A DNA stretch of 14,037 nt from Omnitrophica bacterium GWA2_52_8. Its GTDB lineage: Bacteria > Omnitrophota > Omnitrophia > Omnitrophales > Aquincolibacteriaceae. The position numbers and the translations under genes were made by a program. The notes under the pieces are model-generated. The model was not told the DNA's origin. It made no database searches and saw only the letters and a program-made list of their open reading frames with translations. The first letter of the stretch is position 1, and each line of letters starts with the position of its first letter. Positions 7,772 to 14,037 of the stretch are shown here, one piece after another. The stretch is taken from NCBI GenBank assembly GCA_001804025.1, contig MHFC01000102.1, positions 3,134-17,170 on the forward strand, read 5' to 3'.

Positions 7772-8167
7772 ATGGACAAAGCAAAAGTTTTTTATGGAAC
7801 CGGCCGCCGGAAAACAGCCGTTGCGCGGGTATGGATGATGCACGGACAAAAGGGATTCACGGTCAATGGTCAAGCGCCTGCGGATTATCTCAAGCGTTCG
7901 CGTTTGCTTGAACTTGTAGAACGGCCGCTGAAAACCTCGAAGCTTGAGGATCAATTTCGAATCCGCGCTAAAGTTCATGGCGGGGGGATCGCCGGTCAGG
8001 CAGGAGCGATTCAGCTCGGTATTTCCCGTGCCTTGGTACAATACGACGAGAATTTGAGACCGGGCCTCCGCAAGGAGAGCATGCTGACGCGTGATCCTCG
8101 CGAGAAGGAACGAAAGAAAGCAGGCCGCAGAGGGGCGCGCCGCAGCTTTCAATATACGAAACGTTAA
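7772..8167 (+). CDS. rpsI: 30S ribosomal protein S9
   Basis: S9 lies in the head of the small subunit, and its basic C-terminal tail reaches the P-site tRNA. The 131 residues show FYGTGRRKTAVARVW (7-21), the VHGGGIAGQAGAIQLGISRAL block, and the classic tail LTRDPREKERKKAGRRGARRSFQYTKR ending in the universal Lys-Arg. ATG 7772 is chosen over an upstream in-frame ATG inside rplM because it matches the family start and follows GGAAG (7758-7762). The stop shares one base with the start of the next gene (TAATG). Confidence 0.97.
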   Translation: MDKAKVFYGTGRRKTAVARVWMMHGQKGFTVNGQAPADYLKRSRLLELVERPLKTSKLEDQFRIRAKVHGGGIAGQAGAIQLGISRALVQYDENLRPGLRKESMLTRDPREKERKKAGRRGARRSFQYTKR

Positions 8168-8286
8168 TGAAGCAAGCGTTTGTATTGATTGCTCTCGGCA
8201 TTTTTTTGGCAGCCTTGACCGGATGCGCGGCATTTCTCGAGGATTACAACTACTCGCCGGTCGGCGGGACCTCTTCCGCATCTTAA
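8167..8286 (+). CDS. Tiny putative lipoprotein, 39 aa, coupled to rpsI
   Basis: I do not recognise a family. The 39-codon frame starts at an ATG that shares its A with the rpsI stop (TAATG), a layout typical of translational re-initiation; there is no separate ribosome-binding site. The product has a short basic start (MKQA), a hydrophobic stretch (residues 5-17) and a canonical lipobox LTGC at 17-20, so signal peptidase II would cleave before C20. The mature lipid-anchored peptide would be only 20 residues (CAAFLEDYNYSPVGGTSSAS). Alanine at +2 would favour the outer membrane under the E. coli Lol rule. The next gene but for a 160-base gap is an AsmA-like envelope protein, which fits an envelope role. 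Expression would follow the strong rplM promoter. Chance is possible for so short a frame, but start position, hydrophobic core and lipobox together argue that it is real. Confidence 0.65.
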   Translation: MKQAFVLIALGIFLAALTGCAAFLEDYNYSPVGGTSSAS

Positions 8287-8303
8287 ATACGACAACAAGT
8301 GCC

Positions 8304-8331
8304 GTGAGCCGGGTTGTTTGCCGGTTTTCAC
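8304..8331 (+). terminator. Imperfect hairpin after the lipoprotein gene, possible weak terminator
   Basis: GTGA (8304-8307) pairs with TCAC (8328-8331) and CCGG (8309-8312) with CCGG (8321-8324), leaving an internal loop with a short T run (8325-8328). It could attenuate or process transcripts between the ribosomal genes and the asmA-like gene. The remainder of the gap (8287-8446) holds only a 5-base inverted repeat (CCCGG 8377-8381 / CCGGG 8406-8410) and no convincing promoter. Confidence 0.25.
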
Positions 8332-8446
8332 CTCCCCGAAGCAGCAGCCCCCGTTTCATGACAAAATATTCAGCGTCCCGGTGACACCAAGGCTTGTTTT
8401 ATGATCCGGGCACACAACGGCAACCCTTCAATCAATAAGTTGAGTG

Positions 8447-10957
8447 ATGAGTCGGACAAAAGTTTTTCTTTTCGCTATGGCCGCACTGGGTGCCGTATTT
8501 CTGACGAGCGCCGCTGCGATCGCCGTTTTAAGACTTAATCCCGAAAAAATCATCGCGCAAATTTCCGCCGATATTGAAAAAGTGACCCATGCGGCGCCTG
8601 TCTACGAGGACGTACGCATTCAGTATTTCCCGTGGCCGGCGCTGGTTTTGAGGGAAGTGCGGTTGGGTCTGCCCAGTGATCATTTCAGCACGCTTGAAGC
8701 CGAGGAAATCCGGATTTATCTGAAGATTTTCTCAGCCCTTTGGGGCCAGCTGGAAACGCTCCGGATCAAAATCCTGGACGCCAGCTTGGTCGTCCGTTTT
8801 CCGGGCCTTGAAAACTCTCCCGAATTTAATTTAGAGCATTTGACAATCAAAGTCAGCCGTCTTGCATGGCGCAAACCGATGAGGATCGATCTTTCGGGGG
8901 ACCTGGAAGGCAATGCCGGCGTGATTCGCGGTTTTTTGCGGCTGCAGCTTAACCCGTCGGATACCTGGCTGTCTTTTGCCGAGCTTCAGCAGATGCATTT
9001 TGAACTTGAGAATATGCCGCTGAAGTCTTTTCAACCCCATTTGGAAAAAATATTTGAAGTCGGGGTCGAAGGCGGCATGATGTCAGGCAGCCTGGATATG
9101 GAAAAGGAACCCGGCAGCCAATGGTTGCGGTGCGCGGCGCAAATGGCCTCCCATGAATTTGTTTACCGCACTTTTCAGGACGGCAACCTCATGCGCTCGC
9201 CTGAGCTCAATGTTTCATGGGGGGCGCAGTTTCGCTATGAGCCGCTGAAAGGGGAGATCCAGGTGCTTCAAAGCAAGCTGGAAATGCCGTTCGGACATTT
9301 TGAGACAACGGGTTGGATTTACCCCGAGACCAAGGAATTGCGGGATATGCTGGTACGTGTGGGCGATTTGAGCGTCGAAAACATTCCCCAATACTATCTT
9401 CCTTTTCAGCGGGTAATCCCGCTGAATCTCGGTTTTTCCGGCCAAAGCCAGATGGAAATGTCTTTGAACGGACCCATGGACCATTTGACCATTAACGGTA
9501 ACTGGAATTTATATGACATGTTGTTGTCATACGCCGGATATTTTTCCAAAGAAAGAAATGTCCCGCTGGACTCGTCGTTCGATTTTTTGCTGAAAGAAGG
9601 CAAGACGCTCAGCGGCGACTTCTCGCTTAAGTTTGAAAAAGCCGTCGCAAAAGGGACGTTTAGCGAACTGGCCCTGTCGACGGGCCAGGGGCAGGTGAAT
9701 ATTATTTCGAACAAGTTTCCCGTTTCAGGCTGGGAAGCCATGATCCTGCCGCTCAAAAACAACAAGCTGCAGGGAGACCTGAAGGTCCTCGCCAATTTTA
9801 AAGGCGATTTGACACGTCTGAGTGAAGCGGAACCGATGCTGAATTTGACGCTCGAGCGCATCAATGTTTTGAATGCGGCGCAGGAAGCAAGTATCAAAAA
9901 CATTTATGCTTCGATCGATTACGGCAAGCTCGGGCTCAGGGCCAAGCAAGTTAGGTTTGAGGCCGCCGGTTCCGAAGTGGAGGCCGAGTTGACGGTTTAT
10001 CCGTCCGGAGAGACCCCTATTTTGGAGGGGGCGCTTCGGTCACCGGCATTGGCCTATCAATCCTTTTTCAAAGCGCTGAGAAATTATCAGGCGGATGTTC
10101 TCCCGCCCGTTGCGGAAGAGGCCATCCGCCAATTGGAATCCTGGTTATTGCGGATCCTCCCTCCGGAGGCCGTGCTTGAGAATTTTGAGATGCAATTTAA
10201 GCGCAAAGGCAATTTATGGGAAATGCCCGTTTTTAAATTTGAAGCATTCGGCGGGGCGGTGAAGTCTTCGGGGGGCATTAATTTTGAAAACAAGCCGCCG
10301 CTCGTGCATGGGTCGATGGAAGTCGACCGTTTGAATCTGGCGCGTTATTTTAAGGACCGCGATCCTGTGCCGATGGCGGGTAACCTTTTTTTGCGCTGGA
10401 GCGGCAAGGGGCATGGCGTCACGCTTGAAAAATTACGGACTTCGTTCAAAGGGACCGGCGAACTTTCGGTCACAAACGGTGAAGTTGCGACCGTGGACCT
10501 TGTCAGCGCGCTATCGGAGATTGCGGATTTGGAACTGCTTGAAGCCGAAGTGCGGGGCCGCACGGTTTTCGGCGATATCCGGGGTGAATTTACGATTGAT
10601 GAAGGCAAGGTTGAAACGCAGAACCTGGTGCTGAAATCAAGCGAGATCTCGCTCAGAGGCAATGGACACATCACCCTTGACGGATTTTTGAATTACCGTG
10701 CCAATGCGTTTTTGAGCTCGTCCTTGACCAAAAAACTGCTGCTGAATTCGAGTCAGGATTTGCTGAGCCAAAAAGAACCCGTGCTGGGGCCCGTGCCGAT
10801 TTTGATTTCGGGTCCGCTCACCCGGCCCGAAATTCAGCCGGATCCGGTACTGCTTCCGAAATACAGGAAAATGTGGTTCAAGGGGAGCGCTTACGCAACT
10901 TTTGACAGCTTTTTGCCTGAGGAAGATCTTCTTTTGGAGCGCGCCAAGAGTTCCTGA
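8447..10957 (+). CDS. AsmA-family inner-membrane-anchored envelope protein
   Basis: The 836-residue protein begins with one membrane segment (about residues 5-28, VFLFAMAALGAVFLTSAAAIAVL) followed by a long region predicted to lie in the periplasm. Directly after the anchor is the AsmA N-terminal pattern of short alternating beta strands (APVYEDVRIQYFPWPALVLREVRLGL, about 50-75). The C-terminal part (about 660-760, GTGELSVTNGEVATVDLVSAL through GEFTIDEGKVETQNLVL) matches the AsmA C-terminal domain. The family (AsmA, TamB, YhdP, YicH) forms beta-groove bridges thought to carry phospholipids to the outer membrane; which member this resembles most I cannot say. ATG 8447 is preferred over an adjacent in-frame GTG at 8444; the ribosome-binding site is poor for both. 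The 3' end overlaps the opposing rnc gene by 67 bases. Confidence 0.85.
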   Translation: MSRTKVFLFAMAALGAVFLTSAAAIAVLRLNPEKIIAQISADIEKVTHAAPVYEDVRIQYFPWPALVLREVRLGLPSDHFSTLEAEEIRIYLKIFSALWGQLETLRIKILDASLVVRFPGLENSPEFNLEHLTIKVSRLAWRKPMRIDLSGDLEGNAGVIRGFLRLQLNPSDTWLSFAELQQMHFELENMPLKSFQPHLEKIFEVGVEGGMMSGSLDMEKEPGSQWLRCAAQMASHEFVYRTFQDGNLMRSPELNVSWGAQFRYEPLKGEIQVLQSKLEMPFGHFETTGWIYPETKELRDMLVRVGDLSVENIPQYYLPFQRVIPLNLGFSGQSQMEMSLNGPMDHLTINGNWNLYDMLLSYAGYFSKERNVPLDSSFDFLLKEGKTLSGDFSLKFEKAVAKGTFSELALSTGQGQVNIISNKFPVSGWEAMILPLKNNKLQGDLKVLANFKGDLTRLSEAEPMLNLTLERINVLNAAQEASIKNIYASIDYGKLGLRAKQVRFEAAGSEVEAELTVYPSGETPILEGALRSPALAYQSFFKALRNYQADVLPPVAEEAIRQLESWLLRILPPEAVLENFEMQFKRKGNLWEMPVFKFEAFGGAVKSSGGINFENKPPLVHGSMEVDRLNLARYFKDRDPVPMAGNLFLRWSGKGHGVTLEKLRTSFKGTGELSVTNGEVATVDLVSALSEIADLELLEAEVRGRTVFGDIRGEFTIDEGKVETQNLVLKSSEISLRGNGHITLDGFLNYRANAFLSSSLTKKLLLNSSQDLLSQKEPVLGPVPILISGPLTRPEIQPDPVLLPKYRKMWFKGSAYATFDSFLPEEDLLLERAKSS

Positions 10958-11643
10958 CGTATTTTTTGGATCAGATGCCGCGCCGCTTTTTCTTCGGAAT
11001 CGCGTTTGGTTTTAGCCGCGGCCGTGGCTTTGCGGGCGGCGCCGATCGACACAACAGTTTGAATGCCGCGCGACGTGATTTCACTGGCATAGACCGGAAG
11101 GCATTGCCAGTTTTTTTGAGCGATTTCCTGGAGCGTGCTTTTAGGATTAGGATCGATTCTTAAAAGTTTACGGGCGTTAAAAAGACCGTCATAAAGTTTC
11201 AGGATCCAATGGGATGTTTTTTTGATTCCGCGGTCGAAATAATAAGCGGCAATCAGCGCTTCCAGGCTGTCCGCCAGAATTTTATTTTTAAGCGCGCTTT
11301 TATCGTGTTGAAGGCTGCGCCCCAGACGGATATGGCGAGAGAGCCTGATTTTTTTTGCGATCCGCGAGAGAATTTTCCGGGAAACAAGGATGGAGCGGAG
11401 CCGGCTTAAAAAACCTTCGTCGGAATCCGGGAAAGATTCGAAAAGTTTCAGGCAGACGACGTAGTTGAGTATGGAGTCGCCGAAAAATTCAAGGCGGTCA
11501 AAATTTTCAAGTTTGCCGCAGCGGTTTTCGTTGCGGTAAGACGGATGGATCAGGGCCGCTTTCAGGAGAGCGCTTCTTCTGAAAGGCAGGCGCAGTTCTT
11601 TTTGAGCCCGAAGTACGGGATCCGGATGGGTTTTTTTCCGCAT
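10891..11643 (-). CDS. rnc: Ribonuclease III
   Basis: RNase III cleaves double-stranded RNA, matures rRNA and regulates mRNAs. The 250 residues (the usual length is 220-240) show the endonuclease domain with the signature NFDRLEFFGDSIL (47-59). E52, D56, D125 (in ILADSLEAL) and E128 match the four metal-binding catalytic residues E41, D45, D114 and E117 of E. coli. The position matching E. coli E38 is Asp (D49), a conservative change. A diverged double-stranded-RNA-binding domain spans about 166-228 (PKSTLQEIAQKNW to KRDSEEKAARHLIQKI), followed by a Lys/Arg/Ser-rich tail. An in-frame stop lies one codon before ACC-ATG, so ATG 11643 is the most upstream start. No ribosome-binding site is visible, in keeping with a near-leaderless transcript. 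The last 67 bases overlap the asmA-like gene tail to tail. Confidence 0.93.
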   Translation of the reverse strand: MRKKTHPDPVLRAQKELRLPFRRSALLKAALIHPSYRNENRCGKLENFDRLEFFGDSILNYVVCLKLFESFPDSDEGFLSRLRSILVSRKILSRIAKKIRLSRHIRLGRSLQHDKSALKNKILADSLEALIAAYYFDRGIKKTSHWILKLYDGLFNARKLLRIDPNPKSTLQEIAQKNWQCLPVYASEITSRGIQTVVSIGAARKATAAAKTKRDSEEKAARHLIQKIRQELLARSKRRSSSGKKLSKVA

Positions 11644-11651
11644 GGTTCAAG

Positions 11652-11680
11652 AAGATAGATGCTTTTCGCTGCTTTGTCAA
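11652..11680 (-). promoter_or_regulatory. rnc promoter
   Basis: Read on the minus strand, a perfect TTGACA (11680-11675) and TATCTT (11657-11652) are 17 bases apart. The last base of the -10 box lies 9 bases before the A of the rnc ATG, exactly the spacing seen at rpmB. The leader would be 0-2 bases. Confidence 0.55.
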
Positions 11681-11692
11681 GCAAACGCAGGC

Positions 11693-11720
11693 CGTCCGGG
11701 CGGCGGAAGACCGCGTCCGG
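11693..11720. repeat. Direct repeat CGTCCGG between the rnc and argC promoters
   Basis: CGTCCGG occurs at 11693-11699 and again at 11714-11720. The repeats are exactly 21 bases apart (two helical turns) and flank a small hairpin, GCGG AAGA CCGC (11703-11714). Lying between two divergent promoters, it could be an operator for rnc, argC or both. The element is short and G+C-rich, so coincidence is possible. Confidence 0.3.
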
Positions 11721-11745
11721 CGCCCCAAAAGGTGTGTAACGCAAA

Positions 11746-11775
11746 TTGACAAAAGATAAGGGCCTTTCTTATAAT
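11746..11775 (+). promoter_or_regulatory. argC promoter, perfect consensus boxes
   Basis: TTGACA (11746-11751) and TATAAT (11770-11775) both match the sigma-70 consensus fully, with an 18-base spacer. Transcription would begin near 11782, giving a leader of about 95 bases before the argC ATG. Confidence 0.85.
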
Positions 11776-11810
11776 AACGCCTCTTTTCGGATTTTTCGTC
11801 CGTAGAGTTT

Positions 11811-11836
11811 GCGGTCGAAACAGCCGCAGCCGGCGG
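11811..11836 (+). promoter_or_regulatory. Competing small hairpins in the argC leader
   Basis: CCGC (11824-11827) can pair either with GCGG upstream (11811-11814) or with GCGG downstream (11833-11836), but not with both. A separate CGGA/TCCG stem lies at 11788-11802. The segment is transcribed and sits 25 bases before the argC ribosome-binding site AGGAG (11861-11865). Stems are only 4 bp, so any switch function is speculative; no known riboswitch class is recognised. Confidence 0.2.
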
Positions 11837-11876
11837 AGCGGAAAAAATTCTGGTTCGGTCAGGAGCAGGAAAGAAA

Positions 11877-12902
11877 ATGATTAAAGTTTCGGTGGTGGGC
11901 GCGACCGGTTATACCGGAATCGAATTGATTAAAATTTTGCGCTGTCACCCGCGCGTCGAATTGGCTTGCCTGACTACGCGGCAGGCAAAACCGATTCCGG
12001 TCAGGCAGCTGGCACCCGAACTGCCTCCCGGATTTGATGCGGTGATCCGGAAATCGGGATTGGGCGAAGTTGCGCGAAAATCGGATGTCGTTTTTTTGTG
12101 CCTTCCGCACATGGAAGCGGCGGCCGCCGGCCGGACGTTTTTCAGGGCCGGGAAAATTGTAATTGATTTGTCCGCGGACTTCCGCCTTAAACGCGCGGCG
12201 GATTATGTTCGGTGGTACGGCGGACGTCCCGGGGCTCCGGAACTTTTGGCAAAGGCGGTTTACGGCCTGCCCGAGATTTACCGGGAGAAAATAGAGTCTG
12301 CGGATTTGATTGCGAATCCGGGCTGTTATCCCACGGCGGCGCTGCTGGCCCTTTATCCGCTGGTCAAAAGCAGGCTCGTGGATCCCGCGGATGTGATCAT
12401 CGATGCCAAATCGGGCGTCAGCGGGGCGGGAAAAAAACTCACCGCCTCCGCACAGTTTTGTGAAGTGGATGAGAATTTTTTTGCTTATAAAGTCGGAAAA
12501 CATCAGCATACTCCGGAAATTGACCAGGTGCTGAGTGATGTCAACGGCAAGCGTATGAATGTCTGCCTCACGACGCATTTGCTTCCGGTTAACCGCGGCA
12601 TTTTGGCGACGGTTTATGCCAAGCGGAAAAAGAATATTTCCGCCGAAAAAGTTTACCGGGCTTTTGAACGGCAGTATGCCCCAGAGCCCTTTGTGCGGCT
12701 TTTGCCTCCGGGAGAATATCCATCCTTGAAGGCGGTGCAAAATACGAACTACTGCGATCTCGGGATTTGGTCCGATCCGGAAAGCCAGCGGGTCACGGTC
12801 ATCAGTGCGATTGATAATCTGGTCAAAGGGGCTTCCGGACAAGCCGTTCAAAATATGAATATCCGGTGCGGTTTCAGGGAAGAAGAAGGAGTGGAAGCAT
12901 GA
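11877..12902 (+). CDS. argC: N-acetyl-gamma-glutamyl-phosphate reductase
   Basis: ArgC reduces N-acetylglutamyl 5-phosphate to N-acetylglutamate 5-semialdehyde with NADPH, the third step of arginine synthesis. The 341 residues carry the nucleotide-binding GATGYTGIEL (8-17), LPHMEA (77-82), DLSADFRL (97-104) and ANPGCYPTAALL with catalytic C150. KSGVSGAGK (178-186), KHQHTPEI with H211 (208-215) and the DNLVKGASGQAVQNMN block (313-328) follow. All are as expected for an active type-1 ArgC. The start has AGGAG (11861-11865) plus AGGA (11867-11870) upstream. It leads an arg operon, and its stop overlaps argJ as ATGA. Confidence 0.97.
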   Translation: MIKVSVVGATGYTGIELIKILRCHPRVELACLTTRQAKPIPVRQLAPELPPGFDAVIRKSGLGEVARKSDVVFLCLPHMEAAAAGRTFFRAGKIVIDLSADFRLKRAADYVRWYGGRPGAPELLAKAVYGLPEIYREKIESADLIANPGCYPTAALLALYPLVKSRLVDPADVIIDAKSGVSGAGKKLTASAQFCEVDENFFAYKVGKHQHTPEIDQVLSDVNGKRMNVCLTTHLLPVNRGILATVYAKRKKNISAEKVYRAFERQYAPEPFVRLLPPGEYPSLKAVQNTNYCDLGIWSDPESQRVTVISAIDNLVKGASGQAVQNMNIRCGFREEEGVEA

Positions 12903-14037
12903 AGATTTTGTGGGACAAGCGGCGCGGCGGCGGTGTGACAACGCCTCTCGGATTTTTTGCCAGCGGGATGCATTCGGGGATCAAAAAGAACAGGCGGAAG
13001 TTTGATACGGCATTGATTTATTCGAAAAAGCCGTGCGTTGCCGCGGCGACCTTTACGACTAACCGCGTCAAAGCCTGGCCGGTCTTACAGTCGATGAAAG
13101 CCATCCGGTCTTCGCGCCACCATGCCATTTTGGCGTCCAGCGGAAATGCCAATTGTGTCAACGGGCTGAAAGGAAAGGCGGCGGTTCAGGAATCGGTCGC
13201 CGAATTGGCGCAATTTCTGAAGGTCGGGCAGGATGAAATTTTGATCGCTCAAACGGGACTGATCGGCGTTCCGTTTCCGATAACGCGTTTTAAGCGGGCG
13301 ATTCCAAAGCTGGTGAAGCGGTTATCCAAGGACGGGGGCCGGGCCGCGGCGAAAGGGATCATGACAACGGACCTTGCCGTGAAAGAGTTGGCGCTTTCGT
13401 TTCGTCTCGGCGGCAAGCGGGTCACGATCGGGGCCAACGGAAAGGGGGCGGGCATGGTCCATCCGAATATGGCGACCATGTTGTGCTTTATCACAACCGA
13501 TGTGATGATTACAAAACCGTTATTGAGACGCGCACTGCGGCATGCGGTTGATGATTCATTTAATAAAATGGCGATTGATAACGATCAGAGCACCAATGAT
13601 ATGGTGCTGATCATGGCCAACGGTCAAGCCGGGGCGCCTGCGATTCATAAGGTGGACCGGGATTACCGCATGTTCCGGGACGTGCTTTCAGAAGTCTGCC
13701 GCATGATGGCCCACAGGATGGTCCAGGACGGGGAAGGCGTGACGCACGTCTGTACCTTGCGGGTTTCAGGGGCCGTCAATCCGACGGAGGCCGAAAAGGC
13801 CTGCCGGCAGATCGCCAACTCGATGCTTTTTAAAACCATGCTGGCCGGTGCGGACCCGAATTGGGGGCGCATCGTTGCGGCTATCGGAGCCAGCGGAGTG
13901 AGCTTGAGCCTGAACAGTTTGAATATCCTGTTCGGGGATGTGATGCTGGTGCATAACGGAAAACTCAAGGCCATCAATATTCCCAAGGCGCGCCGCGCGC
14001 TTCAGCACCGTAATTATACGATTGATATTACGATCGG
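12899..14037 (+). CDS. argJ: Glutamate N-acetyltransferase / ornithine acetyltransferase ArgJ, 3'-truncated by the window edge
   Basis: ArgJ moves the acetyl group from N-acetylornithine to glutamate, recycling it in arginine synthesis; bifunctional forms can also use acetyl-CoA. The frame runs open from ATG 12899 through the last base, giving 379 full codons of a family usually around 390-410 residues, so only a short tail is missing. Visible motifs are TPLGFFASG near the N-terminus, SSGNANCVNG, the AQTGLIGVPF block, and NGKGAGMVHPNMATML. In the last, the Ala-Thr bond before T193 (codon 13475-13477) is the expected self-cleavage site and T193 the nucleophile. DNDQSTNDMV and GADPNWGRI follow. 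AAGGAG (12886-12891) lies 7 bases before the start, and the 4-base overlap with argC indicates coupled translation. Mono- or bifunctional activity cannot be decided from sequence. Confidence 0.95.
   Translation, partial: MKILWDKRRGGGVTTPLGFFASGMHSGIKKNRRKFDTALIYSKKPCVAAATFTTNRVKAWPVLQSMKAIRSSRHHAILASSGNANCVNGLKGKAAVQESVAELAQFLKVGQDEILIAQTGLIGVPFPITRFKRAIPKLVKRLSKDGGRAAAKGIMTTDLAVKELALSFRLGGKRVTIGANGKGAGMVHPNMATMLCFITTDVMITKPLLRRALRHAVDDSFNKMAIDNDQSTNDMVLIMANGQAGAPAIHKVDRDYRMFRDVLSEVCRMMAHRMVQDGEGVTHVCTLRVSGAVNPTEAEKACRQIANSMLFKTMLAGADPNWGRIVAAIGASGVSLSLNSLNILFGDVMLVHNGKLKAINIPKARRALQHRNYTIDITI

Noticed and set aside
8381..8405. GTGACA and TATGAT as a promoter for the asmA-like gene
   Set aside because: The spacer is only 13 bases, too short for a sigma-70 promoter; no better pair was found in the gap.
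8401..8535. A 44-codon frame starting at ATG 8401
   Set aside because: It runs out of frame into the asmA-like gene, has no ribosome-binding site and encodes nothing signal-like.
11859..12941. A 360-codon open frame antisense to argC, longer than argC itself
   Set aside because: It mirrors argC codon by codon, has no recognisable domain, and argC carries every catalytic motif. It is a shadow caused by G+C-biased codon use.
1..14037. Mobile element, CRISPR array, toxin-antitoxin or defence genes
   Set aside because: Every substantial stretch is explained by housekeeping or biosynthetic genes. I saw no transposase, integrase, regularly spaced repeats or terminal inverted repeats.

Overview
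The window is an ordinary, densely packed stretch of bacterial chromosome, a little over half G+C by eye. It carries housekeeping and biosynthetic genes and no sign of phage, transposon, CRISPR or integrase. An AsmA-family protein and a small lipoprotein with a clear lipobox point to a diderm (Gram-negative-type) bacterium. The mixed gene order (glgA-thiG-leuB-asd-truA, then rplM-rpsI, then argCJ) and a four-cysteine L28 would suit a deep-branching diderm such as Omnitrophota, the PVC group or a deltaproteobacterium-like lineage. That placement is inference only.

Layout, left to right. The 3' part of recJ (+) enters from the left edge and converges on rpmB (-). A divergent promoter pair at about 1639-1716 then drives rpmB leftwards and a six-gene run rightwards: a small glycogen-binding (CBM48-like) protein, glgA, thiG, leuB, asd and truA. 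Two junctions in this run (glgA/thiG and leuB/asd) are 4-base ATGA overlaps, so translation is probably coupled. A near-consensus promoter at 7276-7304 starts a second run: rplM, rpsI, a tiny 39-residue lipoprotein (8167-8286) whose start overlaps the rpsI stop as TAATG, and a long AsmA-like envelope protein after a 160-base gap. The asmA-like gene converges on and overlaps rnc (RNase III, -) by 67 bases. The rnc/argC intergenic region holds two strong divergent promoters with a short direct repeat between them. Rightwards from there run argC and argJ (ATGA overlap), with argJ cut by the right edge.

How the genes work together. The glycogen pair (CBM48 protein plus GlgA) makes storage polysaccharide. 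leuB and asd serve leucine and aspartate-family synthesis, and argC and argJ serve arginine. truA, rplM, rpsI, rpmB and rnc serve translation and RNA maturation. The lipoprotein and AsmA-like protein belong to the envelope.

I did not find a clearly new multi-gene system. The observations most worth a second look are: the unannotated 39-aa lipoprotein coupled to rpsI; the identical, apparently leaderless promoter-to-start spacing of rpmB and rnc; the antisense 3' overlap involving the RNase III gene itself; and the operator-like repeat between rnc and argC.
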